A DNA stretch of 64,000 nucleotides from Achromobacter anxifer (GTDB taxonomy: Bacteria; Pseudomonadota; Gammaproteobacteria; Burkholderiales; Burkholderiaceae_B): the NCBI RefSeq assembly GCF_903652925.1, contig NZ_CAHLAR010000001.1, forward strand, positions 868,001 to 932,000, in the 5' to 3' direction. The notes below the pieces were generated by a model that did not search any database, was not told where the DNA came from, and saw only the letters and a list, made by a program, of their open reading frames with translations. Of the stretch, positions 9,163-18,978 are shown piece by piece. Both the position numbers and the translations under genes were made by a program. Each line of letters starts with the position of its first letter. The first letter of the stretch is position 1.

Positions 9163-10128
9163 TTGGCGTCCGAATTTGACTTGATCGCGCGCTATTTCAC
9201 CCGCGCGGCGCCTGCCGGCCTGCTGGGCGTGGGCGATGATTGCGCCCTGTTCCCGGTCCCGCCCGGCGAACAGGTGGCCACCAGCACGGACCTGCTGCTG
9301 GAAGGCCGCCATTTCTTTCCCGACGTGGATCCGCGAGCGCTGGGGCACAAGGCCCTGGCGGTCAATCTTTCCGACCTGGCCGCCATGGGCGCGCGTCCCA
9401 TCGGCTGCGTGCTGGGCCTGGCCTTGCCGCGCCTGGACGAGCCCTGGCTGGCGACCTTTGCCGAAGGCTTCCATGCGCTGGCCGCGGCTCACGGCTGTCC
9501 GCTGATTGGCGGCGACACCACCCGCAGCGCCCATGACCTCGCCATCAGCGTCACCGTGTTCGGCGCCGTGCCCGCCGCGCAGGCCTTGCGCCGCGACGGC
9601 GCGCAGGCTGGCGACGATATCTGGGTGTCGGGCGAGCTGGGGGCGGCGGATGTCGCCTACCGGCTGCTGGACGGGCAGTACCCCGCCGATGCGGCGCTGC
9701 TGGCGGCGACCCGCGATGCGCTGGAATGGCCGCAGCCGCAAGTGGAGTTGGGGCTTGCGCTGCGCGGCATTGCGCATGCGGCCATCGACATTTCCGACGG
9801 CCTGCTGCAGGACCTGGGCCACATCCTGGCCGCCAGTCGCGTGGGCGCCACGCTGCACTACGCGCAGATGCCCGTGGCCGCGGCCCTCGCGTCGCTGGAC
9901 GAGGCGCCGCTGCGCCGCGCCGTGCTGGGCGGCGGTGACGTCTACCAGCTATGCTTCACCGCGCCCGCGTCCCGGCGCGAGGCCGTGCTGGCTGCCGCGG
10001 CCACGGCTGGCGCGCGCGTGACCCGTATCGGGCAGATCCAGGCGCAATCCGGCCTGTCCGTGCTGGACGCCCAGGGCCAGCCGCTGGCCGAGCTGCCCGC
10101 CGGGTTCGATCACTTTCCCGCGGCTTGA
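9163..10128 (+). CDS. thiL: Thiamine-monophosphate kinase
   Basis: A 321-residue ThiL, which phosphorylates thiamine monophosphate to the active diphosphate. Family motifs appear in order: SEFDLIARYF, GVGDDCALF, TDLLLEGRHF, GHKALAVNLSDLAAMGA, LIGGDTTRS and AIDISDGLLQDLGHI. I chose the TTG at 9163 because GGAG lies 6 bp upstream and the product then begins at the conserved (M)ASEFDLI; a GTG at 9133 would add ten unconserved-looking residues. ThiL between nusB and pgpA is the usual betaproteobacterial arrangement. Confidence 0.93.
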   Translation: MASEFDLIARYFTRAAPAGLLGVGDDCALFPVPPGEQVATSTDLLLEGRHFFPDVDPRALGHKALAVNLSDLAAMGARPIGCVLGLALPRLDEPWLATFAEGFHALAAAHGCPLIGGDTTRSAHDLAISVTVFGAVPAAQALRRDGAQAGDDIWVSGELGAADVAYRLLDGQYPADAALLAATRDALEWPQPQVELGLALRGIAHAAIDISDGLLQDLGHILAASRVGATLHYAQMPVAAALASLDEAPLRRAVLGGGDVYQLCFTAPASRREAVLAAAATAGARVTRIGQIQAQSGLSVLDAQGQPLAELPAGFDHFPAA

Positions 10129-10154
10129 TCCGCCGCACTCCCATCTGCCGACCC

Positions 10155-10691
10155 ATGCCTCCGACCGACACCCGTCCCACCTCCATGCGCGACCGCGCCC
10201 GGACCGCGTACCCCTCGTTGTCCTGGGTCTGCCGCGATCCGGGACGGCTCATCGCGTTCGGCTTCGGCAGCGGCCTGATCCGCCCGGCCTCGGGCACCTG
10301 GGGCACGCTGCTGGCCTGGGCGATCTGGGTCGCCGCCGCGCCCGCCGCGTCGGATTGGGCCATCGGCGCCTTCCTGGCGCTGGCTTTTCTGTATGGATGC
10401 TGGGCCTGCCATCGCGTCGGCCGTGAACTCCAGCAGCCGGATCATGTCGGAATGGTCTGGGACGAGATGGTGGCGTTCTGGCTGGTGCTCTGGCTGACGC
10501 CCGCGGGCTGGTTGCCGCAGGCGCTGGCGTTTGTGCTGTTCCGCACGTTCGACATCGTCAAGCCGCCTCCCATCAAGTTCTTCGACGCCCATATCAAAGG
10601 CGGTTTCGGCGTGATGTGGGACGATATCGTGGCGGCCGGATACGCCTTGCTCGTCATGGCGCTGGTCGTGCGCACAGGAGTCTTGGGATGA
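10155..10691 (+). CDS. pgpA: Phosphatidylglycerophosphatase A
   Basis: A 178-residue PgpA membrane phosphatase, which makes phosphatidylglycerol from its phosphate. The family motif GFGSGLIRPASGTWGTL (about 35-51) and VWDEMVAFWLVLW are clear, with LFRTFDIVKPPPIKFFD and GVMWDDIVAAGYA towards the C-terminus. Three or four membrane helices are predicted. The start could be 10155 or the in-frame ATG at 10185. The stop overlaps the pncC start (ATGA). Confidence 0.92.
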   Translation: MPPTDTRPTSMRDRARTAYPSLSWVCRDPGRLIAFGFGSGLIRPASGTWGTLLAWAIWVAAAPAASDWAIGAFLALAFLYGCWACHRVGRELQQPDHVGMVWDEMVAFWLVLWLTPAGWLPQALAFVLFRTFDIVKPPPIKFFDAHIKGGFGVMWDDIVAAGYALLVMALVVRTGVLG

Positions 10692-11254
10692 GCGGACAAC
10701 AAGAAAGCACCCGGCCCAATCTGTCGGCCGAGCAACTGGCGCAAGCCACCTCGCTGGCGCTGGCCGAACGGCTGGGCGACACGCTGCGGCGCAAGGGCTG
10801 GATGCTGGGCACGGCCGAATCCTGCACCGGCGGCCTGCTGGCCGGGGCCATGACGGCCGTGGCCGGTTCCAGCGACTGGTTCGAACGCGGCTTCGTCACC
10901 TACAGCAACGAAGCCAAGGTCTCCGAGCTGGATGTTTCGCCCGACGCCTTGCATCACTTCGGCGCGGTCAGCGAGCCGGTGGCGCTGGAAATGGCCAACG
11001 GCGTGCTGCTGGCCTCGCCCGCCGCGCATGTGGCCGTGTCCACGACCGGCATCGCCGGCCCCGGCGGCGCAACGCCCGGCAAGCCGGTGGGCATGGTGTG
11101 CTTCGGTTTCGCGCTGCGGGCGGGCGACGGCATCAGCAGCCGCGCCGTGACGCACGTGTTCCCGGGCGACCGCGCACAAGTGCGCCAGGCAGCGGTGGAT
11201 TTCGCGCTGCGCGGCGTGCTGGAACTGTTGGGAGCGCCGGTCAACCGGCGATGA
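10688..11254 (+). CDS. pncC: Nicotinamide-nucleotide amidase (CinA C-terminal family)
   Basis: A 188-residue PncC/CinA-C protein, which deamidates NMN in pyridine-nucleotide recycling. Motifs: GTAESCTGGLLAGAMTAVAGSS with the catalytic serine, VTYSNEAKVSELDV, and STTGIAGPGGATPGKPVG. It is a stand-alone CinA-C domain without the N-terminal MoCF part. It overlaps pgpA by 4 bp, suggesting translational coupling. An AGGAG box about 10 bp upstream supports the start. Confidence 0.93.
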   Translation: MSGQQESTRPNLSAEQLAQATSLALAERLGDTLRRKGWMLGTAESCTGGLLAGAMTAVAGSSDWFERGFVTYSNEAKVSELDVSPDALHHFGAVSEPVALEMANGVLLASPAAHVAVSTTGIAGPGGATPGKPVGMVCFGFALRAGDGISSRAVTHVFPGDRAQVRQAAVDFALRGVLELLGAPVNRR

Positions 11255-11268
11255 AGAGATGAATCCGC

Positions 11269-11298
11269 GCGGCAGGGGGCGCCAGGCCCCCGTGCCGC
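11269..11298. terminator. Hairpin between convergent pncC and pyrF
   Basis: An 11-bp GC-rich stem (GCGGCAGGGGG opposite CCCCC-GTGCCGC, one bulge) sits in the 54-bp gap between converging genes. It has no T tract, so it may be a transcription block or Rho-assisted end. Confidence 0.35.
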
Positions 11299-11308
11299 AA
11301 ACCGCGGA

Positions 11309-12127
11309 TCAGCGCACGGCGTTGATCGCGTCGCGCAGGCCCTTGGCCGCCTCGCCGGCGGCTTGGCGCCAGTCGTCGCCGCCGCTGGCGTAGATGATGG
11401 CGCGGGACGAATTGATCATCATGCCGCTGCGGGCGGCGTTGGCGCCCGCGTTGACGGTGGCGGTGATGTCGCCGCCCTGGGCGCCGATGCCGGGCACCAG
11501 CAGCGGCACCGCGTCGCCGATGCGTTCGCGCACCGCGGCCAGTTCATTCGGGAAGGTCGCGCCCACCACCAGGCCGCATTGGCCGTTGGCGTTCCATTTG
11601 TCGGCCACCAGGCCCGCCACGTGCAGGTACAGCGGCTCGCCATTGTCCATCTTTAGGAACTGCAGGTCCGAACCGCCGGGGTTGGAGGTGCGGCACAGCA
11701 CGATCACGCCGCGGTCGCGCCAGGCCAGGTAGGGTTCGACCGAATCCAGGCCCATGTAGGGGCTGACCGTGAGCGCGTGCGCCTGGTAGCGCTCGTAGGC
11801 TTCGCGGGCGTAGTTTTCGGCGGTGGAGCCGATGTCGCCGCGCTTGGCGTCCAGCACGATGGGCAGGTCCGGATGCTTTTCGCGGATGTGCTGGCACAGC
11901 GCTTCCAACTGGTCTTCGGCGCGGTGCGCGGCGAAGTAGGCGATCTGCGGCTTGAAGCTGCAGGCGTAGGGCGCGGTGGCGTCCACGATGTCGCGGCAGA
12001 ACTGGAAGATGGCGTCCGGCTTGTCCTGCAATTCGCGCGGAAAGCGCTGCGGATCGGGGTCCAGCCCGACTTGCAGGAGCGAGTTGCTGGTGGTCCAGGC
12101 GTGTTCGAGTTTTTGCAGGAAATTCAT
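11309..12127 (-). CDS. pyrF: Orotidine 5'-phosphate decarboxylase (type 2)
   Basis: A 272-residue OMP decarboxylase, the last step of UMP synthesis. The catalytic motif [10 protein letters not shown] and the substrate motifs [15 protein letters not shown] and [11 protein letters not shown] mark the longer type-2 (PyrF2) subfamily. It lies 6 bp downstream of the NDH-2 gene on the same strand and probably shares its transcript. Confidence 0.95.
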   Translation of the reverse strand: MNFLQKLEHAWTTSNSLLQVGLDPDPQRFPRELQDKPDAIFQFCRDIVDATAPYACSFKPQIAYFAAHRAEDQLEALCQHIREKHPDLPIVLDAKRGDIGSTAENYAREAYERYQAHALTVSPYMGLDSVEPYLAWRDRGVIVLCRTSNPGGSDLQFLKMDNGEPLYLHVAGLVADKWNANGQCGLVVGATFPNELAAVRERIGDAVPLLVPGIGAQGGDITATVNAGANAARSGMMINSSRAIIYASGGDDWRQAAGEAAKGLRDAINAVR

Positions 12128-12133
12128 GGGAGT

Positions 12134-13453
12134 TCAGTGCAGTTTGACCCGTGGGCGTGTGCGCCGCATGAGCAGGCGGGCCAGGGCAAGGGAGGCGGTG
12201 CGTGAGATGCCGAGCACCGCTTTGTGGTGCATCAGGTGCAGACTCATGTACATCAGGCGTGCCAGTGTACCGCTTACGAACAATCCCCGTCCGGCCAGCT
12301 TGCCCATCAGGCTGCCGACGCCGGCGTCCTGGCCCAGCGACACCAGCGAGCCGTGGTCCTCGTAGACGTAGGGGCCGGTGGGTTCAGGCGCGTGGCGCAG
12401 GCGCGCGGTGAGCTTCTTGGCCAGGTAGTCGGCCTCCTGGTGCGCCGCCTGGGCGCGGGCCGGCACCGTGCGGCCGTTGCGCCAGGGCGCGGCGCAGCAG
12501 TCGCCCAGCGCCAGGATGTGCGGATCGGCCGTTTCCAGCCGCTCGTTGACCTCCAGCTGCCCCAGCTTGTTCAGCGGCAGGCCCAGCTCGGCCAGCAGCG
12601 CCGGACCCTGGATGCCGGCCGCCCACATGCACAGTTGGGCCGGAAAGGTGCGGCCGTCAGCGGTCTTGACGCTGTCGGCGGTGACCTCCGAGACCCGGCA
12701 GGACGCTTCCACCCGGATGCCCAGCTCGGTCAGCCGGTTGGTGGCCGCCACCGAGATCTTCTCGGGCAGGGCCGACAGAATGCGCGGAGCGCCTTCCACC
12801 AGGGTGATGGCCAGGTCGCGCTCGGCGCGGAAATTGGGCAGGCCGTAGGCGCTGACCACGTGGCTGGCCTCGACCAGCTCCACCGCCAGCTCGACGCCGG
12901 TGGCGCCGCCGCCCACGATCACCAGGTCCAGCCGGGCCGAGGGATCGCGCACCTTGGCCTGGTCCACCAGGGCCATGGCCTTGAGCATGGTCAGGCGGAA
13001 CTGTTCCGCGTTTTCGGTGGTGTCCAGCGTGACCGCGTGTTCCGCGGCGCCGGGGGTATTGAAGAAATTGGATGTGCTGCCCATCGCCAGCACCAGCGTG
13101 TCGTAGCCGAGTTCGCGGCGCGGCAGGACTTCCTGGCCCTGCGCGTCTTTCACGGAATCCAGGGTGATGCGGCGCTGTTCGCGGTCGATGCGTTCCAGGC
13201 GCCCCTGCGCGAACGAAAACCCGTTCATGTGGGCCAGCATCAGGTAGGACAGGCCTTCCTGGTGGATGTCCAGCGTGCCCGCCGCCGCTTCGTGCAGAGA
13301 GGGCTTCCAGATATGGAAGGGGCGGCTGTCGACGAGCGTGATGTGCTGCCGGCCATGGATGCGGCCAAGCTTGGCGGCCAGTTCCAGGCCGCCTGCGCCG
13401 CCGCCGACGATGACAATGCGCTCAGAGGGGTCGGGCGTTGATCTAGGCATCAT
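12134..13453 (-). CDS. ndh: Type II NADH dehydrogenase (NDH-2)
   Basis: A 439-residue FAD/NAD-dependent oxidoreductase. The N-terminal FAD site (VIVGGGAGGLELAAKLG) and the second nucleotide site (VIVGGGATGVELAVELVEA) have the two-Rossmann layout of NDH-2, and CMWAAGIQGP and LALGDCCA are the family's late FAD motifs. The C-terminus (about 385-435) is amphipathic to hydrophobic and suits membrane association. It oxidises NADH and reduces quinone without proton pumping. A second ATG lies one codon downstream. Confidence 0.88.
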   Translation of the reverse strand: MMPRSTPDPSERIVIVGGGAGGLELAAKLGRIHGRQHITLVDSRPFHIWKPSLHEAAAGTLDIHQEGLSYLMLAHMNGFSFAQGRLERIDREQRRITLDSVKDAQGQEVLPRRELGYDTLVLAMGSTSNFFNTPGAAEHAVTLDTTENAEQFRLTMLKAMALVDQAKVRDPSARLDLVIVGGGATGVELAVELVEASHVVSAYGLPNFRAERDLAITLVEGAPRILSALPEKISVAATNRLTELGIRVEASCRVSEVTADSVKTADGRTFPAQLCMWAAGIQGPALLAELGLPLNKLGQLEVNERLETADPHILALGDCCAAPWRNGRTVPARAQAAHQEADYLAKKLTARLRHAPEPTGPYVYEDHGSLVSLGQDAGVGSLMGKLAGRGLFVSGTLARLMYMSLHLMHHKAVLGISRTASLALARLLMRRTRPRVKLH

Positions 13454-13502
13454 GGCTCCCAGTATAAATAGCGCCGCATCTCCCCGGAGATGACGGGCGG
13501 TG

Positions 13503-13901
13503 TCAATGCATGACGAAACGGCTGATGGCCACGCCGATCCAGACCGCCCCGGCGAAGATCAGCAGCAGCATCACGGCGGCGCTGCCGAGATCCTTGGCCC
13601 GCCCCAGCAGCGGATGCGATTCCACGGAAAGCGCGTCGGCCAGCGCTTCGATGGCGGAATTCAACAGCTCCGCCGCCAGCACCATGATCACCGTGCCCAC
13701 CAGGAAAAACACTTCGACGGTCGTCCGGCCCAGGAAGAACGCGGCCGGGATCATCAGGACGGCCAGCGCCAGTTCCTGGCGGAAGGCCGCCTCGTACTTG
13801 ATGGCGGCTTGCAGGCCCTGCAGCGAGTAGCGCAGAGCATTCAGGATGCGGCGCAGGCCGCCGGTGCTTTTGTAGGGCGAGTGGTGCGGATTCTGTGACA
13901 T
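13503..13901 (-). CDS. dgkA: Diacylglycerol kinase
   Basis: A 132-residue integral membrane kinase, which recycles diacylglycerol to phosphatidic acid. It has the family's small three-helix architecture (about 46-65, 68-88, 108-128) and the active-site run AAELLNSAIEALAD, with E and N residues matching the catalytic and ATP sites. AAIKYEAAFRQELAL is the conserved N-terminal amphipathic part. It is upstream of the ndh-pyrF pair on the same strand, 49 bp away. Confidence 0.93.
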   Translation of the reverse strand: MSQNPHHSPYKSTGGLRRILNALRYSLQGLQAAIKYEAAFRQELALAVLMIPAAFFLGRTTVEVFFLVGTVIMVLAAELLNSAIEALADALSVESHPLLGRAKDLGSAAVMLLLIFAGAVWIGVAISRFVMH

Positions 13902-14154
13902 GGTCGGGAGAAGAGGCCGGGTGTGGCGGCTTTTTAACAGATATGGATTGCCGGCGTGGACAGTTTCGCGGGCTTTGGGCTGACCCTAATTGTGAGGCAT
14001 CCCGCGGCGCCGCGGGAACCGGGCCGGCAGACAGCGACTTTACCTGCCGCGCGCGGGCCGGAGGGCGCGCTTCGGGAAGCTTGCGCGGCGATATGGCGAT
14101 GCCGGCCGGGGCATGCTATACCCTGGCGCACTATTCCGCACTCACTGGTCATCC

Positions 14155-15672
14155 ATGCTTGAACGTTTGAACACGGAGTCGTTGCCGCGTCTGCCCGCAG
14201 ATGTGGAGAAACCCGCCTATGACCGCAGCCGGCTCACGCCTGGCATCGTCCACCTGGGAATGGGCGCCTTTCACCGCGCGCACCAGGCGGTGGTCACGGA
14301 CCTGGCGATGCAGGCCAGCGGCGACCTGAGCTGGGGCATCCTGGGCGTGTCCCTGCGCAGCCCGGCCACGCGCGACGCGCTGGAGCCGCAGGACGGGCTG
14401 TACTCGCTCGCGCTGCGCGACGCCGGCCCCGAGGGGCAGCCGCGGGAGCAGTTGCGCGTGGTGGGCTCGGTCTTGCGGGTCATGGTGGCCGAGGAAGATC
14501 CCAATGCCGTGCTGGAGCGCATCGCCTATCCGCAGACCCGCATCGTCAGCCTCACGGTCACTGAAAAGGGCTACTGCCACGAACCCGCCACCGGCTACCT
14601 GCGTTGGGACGATCCCGACATCCTGCACGACCTGGCGAATCCGGACCGGCCGCGCAGCACCATAGGAATACTGGTCTACGGCCTGGCGCTGCGCCGCGAG
14701 CGCGGCTTGCCGCCGGTGACGCTGATGTCCTGCGACAACCTGCGCGGCAACGGCGACACGCTGCGCAATCTGGTTCTGGCCTTCGCCCTGCGCGTGGACG
14801 TGGCCCTGACCGGCTGGATCGACACGCATTGCACCTTTCCGAACACGATGGTGGACCGCATCGTGCCCCGCACCGAGGACGGCGACCGCGAACGCATCAA
14901 CCACCGCCTGGGCCTGGAGGACGCCTGGCCCGTCGTCGGCGAGCCCTACCTGAACTGGGTCATCGAAGACAAGTTCGCCGCGGGGCGCCCCGCCTGGGAA
15001 ACCCAGGGCGGCGCGACCTTCGTGCGCAAGTCCGCGCCCTATGAACGGCTGAAGCTGCGCATGGTCAACGGGCCGCATTCCGCCTTGGCGTACCTGGGGG
15101 CGGTGATGGGCCATTCGACCATTGCGGACGCCGTCAACGAGCCGGCCTTGCGCCGCTACGTGGAAGACATGATGCGCCTGGAGATCGGACCCACCCTGAA
15201 GGGGATTCCGGACGTTGGCCTCGAAGACTACCGCCGGCGTTTCCTGGCGCGCGTCGCCAATCCGGCGCTGCCGCAGCGCGCCCAACAGGTCGCCATGGAT
15301 GGTTCGCAGAAACTGCCGCAGCGCCTGCTGGACACCATTCGCGACCGCATGCGCAACGGCGACGACACCAACCTGCTGTGCCTGGCCGTGGCGGCATGGC
15401 TGCACTATCTGCGCGGCGAGGACGAGCAGGGCGGGCGCTACGCCATCCAGGATCCGATGGCGCCGGCGCTGGCCCGGCTGCTGCGTCGCGCCGACGTGGC
15501 GGCCCAGGCCGCGGCGCCATCGCAGGCGGCGCACCGCCGCGCGATGGTGCTGGCGAGCTTCAAGCCCGTGTTCGCCGATCTGGGCGAGGCGCAGGAGTTC
15601 GTCTCCAACGTGGCCCGGCACCTGGAAGCGCTGCGCCAGCATGGCGTGGCGCAGGCGGTGGGCGCCGCCTGA
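14155..15672 (+). CDS. Mannitol 2-dehydrogenase-type polyol dehydrogenase
   Basis: A 505-residue member of the long-chain mannitol dehydrogenase/fructuronate reductase family, which oxidises polyols or reduces keto-sugars with NAD(H). The N-terminal dinucleotide domain carries IVHLGMGAFHRAHQAV. The catalytic KxxxxNxxH motif is intact (K300, N305, H308 in KLRMVNGPHS). NTMVDRIVP and DNLRGNGDTLRN are conserved. No polyol transporter is adjacent, so mannitol, arabinitol and sorbitol cannot be distinguished. The ATG at 14155 fits the family length; a longer frame starts at 14113. It converges on the ACMSD gene. Confidence 0.85.
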   Translation: MLERLNTESLPRLPADVEKPAYDRSRLTPGIVHLGMGAFHRAHQAVVTDLAMQASGDLSWGILGVSLRSPATRDALEPQDGLYSLALRDAGPEGQPREQLRVVGSVLRVMVAEEDPNAVLERIAYPQTRIVSLTVTEKGYCHEPATGYLRWDDPDILHDLANPDRPRSTIGILVYGLALRRERGLPPVTLMSCDNLRGNGDTLRNLVLAFALRVDVALTGWIDTHCTFPNTMVDRIVPRTEDGDRERINHRLGLEDAWPVVGEPYLNWVIEDKFAAGRPAWETQGGATFVRKSAPYERLKLRMVNGPHSALAYLGAVMGHSTIADAVNEPALRRYVEDMMRLEIGPTLKGIPDVGLEDYRRRFLARVANPALPQRAQQVAMDGSQKLPQRLLDTIRDRMRNGDDTNLLCLAVAAWLHYLRGEDEQGGRYAIQDPMAPALARLLRRADVAAQAAAPSQAAHRRAMVLASFKPVFADLGEAQEFVSNVARHLEALRQHGVAQAVGAA

Positions 15673-15691
15673 GGCGGGGTCTTCCGAAGCA

Positions 15692-15716
15692 CTGAAGCGG
15701 CGCGAGGCCGCTTCAG
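15692..15716. terminator. Perfect 10-bp-stem hairpin between convergent genes
   Basis: CTGAAGCGGC and GCCGCTTCAG flank a GCGAG loop. It overlaps the stop of the ACMSD gene and lies 20 bp past the polyol dehydrogenase stop. Neither side has a T tract, so it is a likely bidirectional stop or 3'-end stabiliser rather than a classical terminator. Confidence 0.45.
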
Positions 15717-16714
15717 CGGTCCAGGCCGAAGAACGCCAGCGTGTTGCGCGCCAGGATCTTCCGCTGCACTTCCGGCGGCAGGTCCGAGTTGGCCACCAGC
15801 TTGCCGACTTCCTGTTCGCCCAGCGGATAGGGATAGTCCGAGCCCAGCAGCACGCGGTCTTCGCCCATCACGTCGATCAGCAGGCGCAGCGCGCGCGGAT
15901 CGAACACCGCGCTGTCGGTGTAGAAGCGGTCGGTATAGGACGAGGGCAGCTGCGGACAGTCCTGGCGGATGATGTCGCGATGGCGCCAGGCGTTGTCCAC
16001 GCGCCCCAGCAGGAAGGCGAAGCTGCCACCGCCGTGGGCGAAGCAGAGCTTCAGGCTGCGCGGGATGCGCTCGAACGCGCCGGACAGGATTAGCGACAGG
16101 ATGCCCAGCTGGGTTTCGGCCGGCATGGAAACCAGCCAGGGCAGCATCCATTTCTTCATGCGGCCGTCGGTCATCATGTCCCAGGGGTGCACCAGGACGG
16201 GAATATCGTTGTTGGCGCAGTGGATCAGGAACTGCACCAGGGTCTCGTCGTCCAGGTCGCGCGGGCCGACGTGGTTGCCGATCTGCACGCCCAGGTGGCC
16301 GGCGGCGCGCGCGCGGGACGCTTCCTTGCAGGCCAGTTCCAGGTCCTGCAGCGGCACTTGCGCCAGCGCCTTCAGGCGCGACGGCGCGTGGGTGCAATGC
16401 TCCAGCGCCAGGTCGTTCATGCGCGCCGCCCAGTCCGCGGCGGCCTGCGCAGGATAGGAGTAGCCGAACATGACGGGCGTGGCGCACAGGATCTGCAGGT
16501 CCACGCCATTGCGGTCCATCTGCTCCAGGCGCAGGGCCGGGTCCCACAAGGTGGCGTCCACCGGGCGGAACGGGCGGTCGCCCGCCATGATCTGGCCGGT
16601 GGCGCCGTCGCCGTCGAGCCGCAGCCAGGGCGCGTTGACGGGATCCAGCGCCGCCGCCTCCTGCCGCGTGATCGGCGGGAAGAAGTGCGCGTGCATGTCG
16701 ATTTTCTGGGTCAT
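15713..16714 (-). CDS. nbaD: 2-amino-3-carboxymuconate-6-semialdehyde decarboxylase (ACMSD)
   Basis: A 333-residue amidohydrolase-fold decarboxylase. The metal HxH is at residues 8-10 ([10 protein letters not shown]), further ligands lie in VLVHPWDMM and [11 protein letters not shown], and the catalytic aspartate is in [11 protein letters not shown]. It decarboxylates the ring-cleavage product of 3-hydroxyanthranilate to 2-aminomuconate semialdehyde, the step after NbaC encoded just upstream. Start 16714 gives the family length; the longer frame to 16990 reads back into nbaC. An 11-bp tandem repeat array lies immediately before the start, and no strong ribosome site is visible. Confidence 0.92.
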   Translation of the reverse strand: MTQKIDMHAHFFPPITRQEAAALDPVNAPWLRLDGDGATGQIMAGDRPFRPVDATLWDPALRLEQMDRNGVDLQILCATPVMFGYSYPAQAAADWAARMNDLALEHCTHAPSRLKALAQVPLQDLELACKEASRARAAGHLGVQIGNHVGPRDLDDETLVQFLIHCANNDIPVLVHPWDMMTDGRMKKWMLPWLVSMPAETQLGILSLILSGAFERIPRSLKLCFAHGGGSFAFLLGRVDNAWRHRDIIRQDCPQLPSSYTDRFYTDSAVFDPRALRLLIDVMGEDRVLLGSDYPYPLGEQEVGKLVANSDLPPEVQRKILARNTLAFFGLDR

Positions 16715-16718
16715 GTGC

Positions 16719-16762
16719 GAATCGGGAAGGAATCGGGAACGAGTCGGGAACGAATCGGGAAA
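16719..16762. repeat. Four contiguous 11-bp tandem repeats before the ACMSD start
   Basis: Units at 16719-16729, 16730-16740, 16741-16751 and 16752-16762 follow GARTCGGGAAN on the plus strand. Only the third unit has G for A at position 3, and the last base varies. The array ends 5 bp from the nbaD ATG and fills much of the nbaC-nbaD gap. Copy number would change the gap by 11 bp per unit. Confidence 0.85.
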
Positions 16763-16803
16763 GGGCGCGCATGCACCTGGCAGCTGCGGGGCGTGGTCGC
16801 CTT

Positions 16804-17472
<669 letters not shown>

Positions 17473-17495
17473 CGGGATAACCCGGGTGCAGCGTT

Positions 17496-18476
17496 TCATG
17501 CGCCGTTTCCGGCATCCGCCGGTTCGCGCTGCGCCGCGATCTGCTGCAGATACTCCACCAGCCGCAGGCAGGCGGGCGTCAGAGGCCGGTCGGCCCGCAC
17601 CGAGTAGCCGACATCGCCGAAGGCGCCGAAGGCGTCGGTGGGCAGGCGCACCAGCATGCCCATGGACAGGAATTGCGCCGCCGCGTCGTAGGGAATCAGC
17701 GCCAGCGCGTCGCTGTGCATGAGCACGCCGATGTTGGTCAGCAGGGACAGCGATTCGATATGGCGGGCGGGCAGGCGCAGGCCGGCGTTGAAGAAGCTGC
17801 GCTCGATCGAGGCGCGCAACGGCGAGGCCGGCGCCGGCAGGATCCAGATATGGTCGGCCAGGTCGGCCAACGCCACCCGCGCCGCGCTGGCCAACGGGTG
17901 GGCGGCGCGCGCCACCAGGGACAGTTCCTCGCGATACAGCTTGTGGTGGTCCAGAGCCACGCCGGCGGTGGACGCCATGTCGGCGCCGGGCAGGCGGCCG
18001 ACCACGATGTCCAGGTCGCCGGTGGCGAGCTCCGGCAGCAGTTGCGCGGCCGGTCCTTCGCGCACGCTGACCTGGATGCCGGGGTGCTCGGTCATCAGGC
18101 GCGCAATGGCTTCCGGCAGCAGCTTGGCCGACGCGGCGATGAGCGTGCCCACCACCACGTGGCCGCTGGCGCCGCCCAGCACCGCGTCGATGTCGTCGGC
18201 CATGTAGCGGATCTCGGCCATCATGGCGTGCACGCGGCGGCCCAGCACCAGGGCCAGCTCGGTCGGCGTGACCCCGCGGTTGGAGCGTTCGAACAGCGTG
18301 GCGCCGAAGAAAGCCTCCAGTTCGTGGATGGCCTTGGTGACGGTCGGCTGGGTCAGGTGCATCTCGCTGGCGGCGCGCGACAGCGAGCGGCGCGCCAGCA
18401 CGCGCTCGAAGATCTGCAGCTGGTGCAGCTTCAGCTTGCGGCTGAGCGCGTTGGGCGTGATGCGGAAGTGGGACAT
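17496..18476 (-). CDS. LysR-family regulator of the 3-hydroxyanthranilate genes
   Basis: A 326-residue LysR protein. The HTH is at about 18-75 (LHQLQIFERVLARRSLSRAA.., LTQPTVTKAIHELEAFFGATLF) and the substrate-binding domain at about 100-310 (VVVGTLIAASAKLLPEAIARL). The sequence resembles the GbpR/PcaQ branch, which controls aromatic catabolism. It lies 6 bp after the RidA-like gene and 140 bp before nbaC on the same strand, so it is inside the pathway locus and is its probable activator. Confidence 0.85.
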   Translation of the reverse strand: MSHFRITPNALSRKLKLHQLQIFERVLARRSLSRAASEMHLTQPTVTKAIHELEAFFGATLFERSNRGVTPTELALVLGRRVHAMMAEIRYMADDIDAVLGGASGHVVVGTLIAASAKLLPEAIARLMTEHPGIQVSVREGPAAQLLPELATGDLDIVVGRLPGADMASTAGVALDHHKLYREELSLVARAAHPLASAARVALADLADHIWILPAPASPLRASIERSFFNAGLRLPARHIESLSLLTNIGVLMHSDALALIPYDAAAQFLSMGMLVRLPTDAFGAFGDVGYSVRADRPLTPACLRLVEYLQQIAAQREPADAGNGA

Positions 18477-18482
18477 GCGCTA

Positions 18483-18953
18483 CTAGCGCGCCTGCGGCTT
18501 GTAGGCGACGGCCTTGATCTCGATCAGCAGCTGCGGATGCGGCAACTGGTGCACCGCGACGGTGGTGCGGGCCGGGCCGTCGGAGTCGAAGTACTCGCCG
18601 TACACCTGGTTGTAGCCGCCGAAGTCGTTCATGTTGACCAGGAAGGTGCTGATCTCGACCACGTCGGCCAGCGTGGCGTCGGCCGTGGCCAGGATGTCGC
18701 GGATGTTTTCGATGACGGCTCGCGTCTGCACCCGGATGTCCAGCGTGGCGGTGCCCATCGCGTCGACCTCGGCGCCCGCGATGCGGTTGTCGGGCAGGCG
18801 CGAGCTGGTGCCGGAGACATACAGGAAATCGCCGGCGCGCTTGATGTGCGGGTACTTGCCGCGCGGCGTGGCCTTGCCGGCGACGACGGTGGCGCTGACG
18901 CCGGGCTGGCCGGCTGGGGCGGCCTGGTCGGTCCGGGGTTGGGACTGGTTCAT
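18483..18953 (-). CDS. nbaF: 2-aminomuconate deaminase, RidA family
   Basis: A 156-residue RidA/YjgF-fold protein, longer than housekeeping RidA through a 30-residue N-terminal extension. [31 protein letters not shown] and the C-terminal [10 protein letters not shown] fit the aminomuconate deaminase branch. Between the semialdehyde dehydrogenase and the dioxygenase genes it most likely converts 2-aminomuconate to 4-oxalocrotonate with release of ammonia. A general enamine deaminase is the alternative if context is ignored. Confidence 0.82.
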   Translation of the reverse strand: MNQSQPRTDQAAPAGQPGVSATVVAGKATPRGKYPHIKRAGDFLYVSGTSSRLPDNRIAGAEVDAMGTATLDIRVQTRAVIENIRDILATADATLADVVEISTFLVNMNDFGGYNQVYGEYFDSDGPARTTVAVHQLPHPQLLIEIKAVAYKPQAR

Positions 18954-18978
18954 TGCGTCTTCCTTTGCGTGGGGTGGC

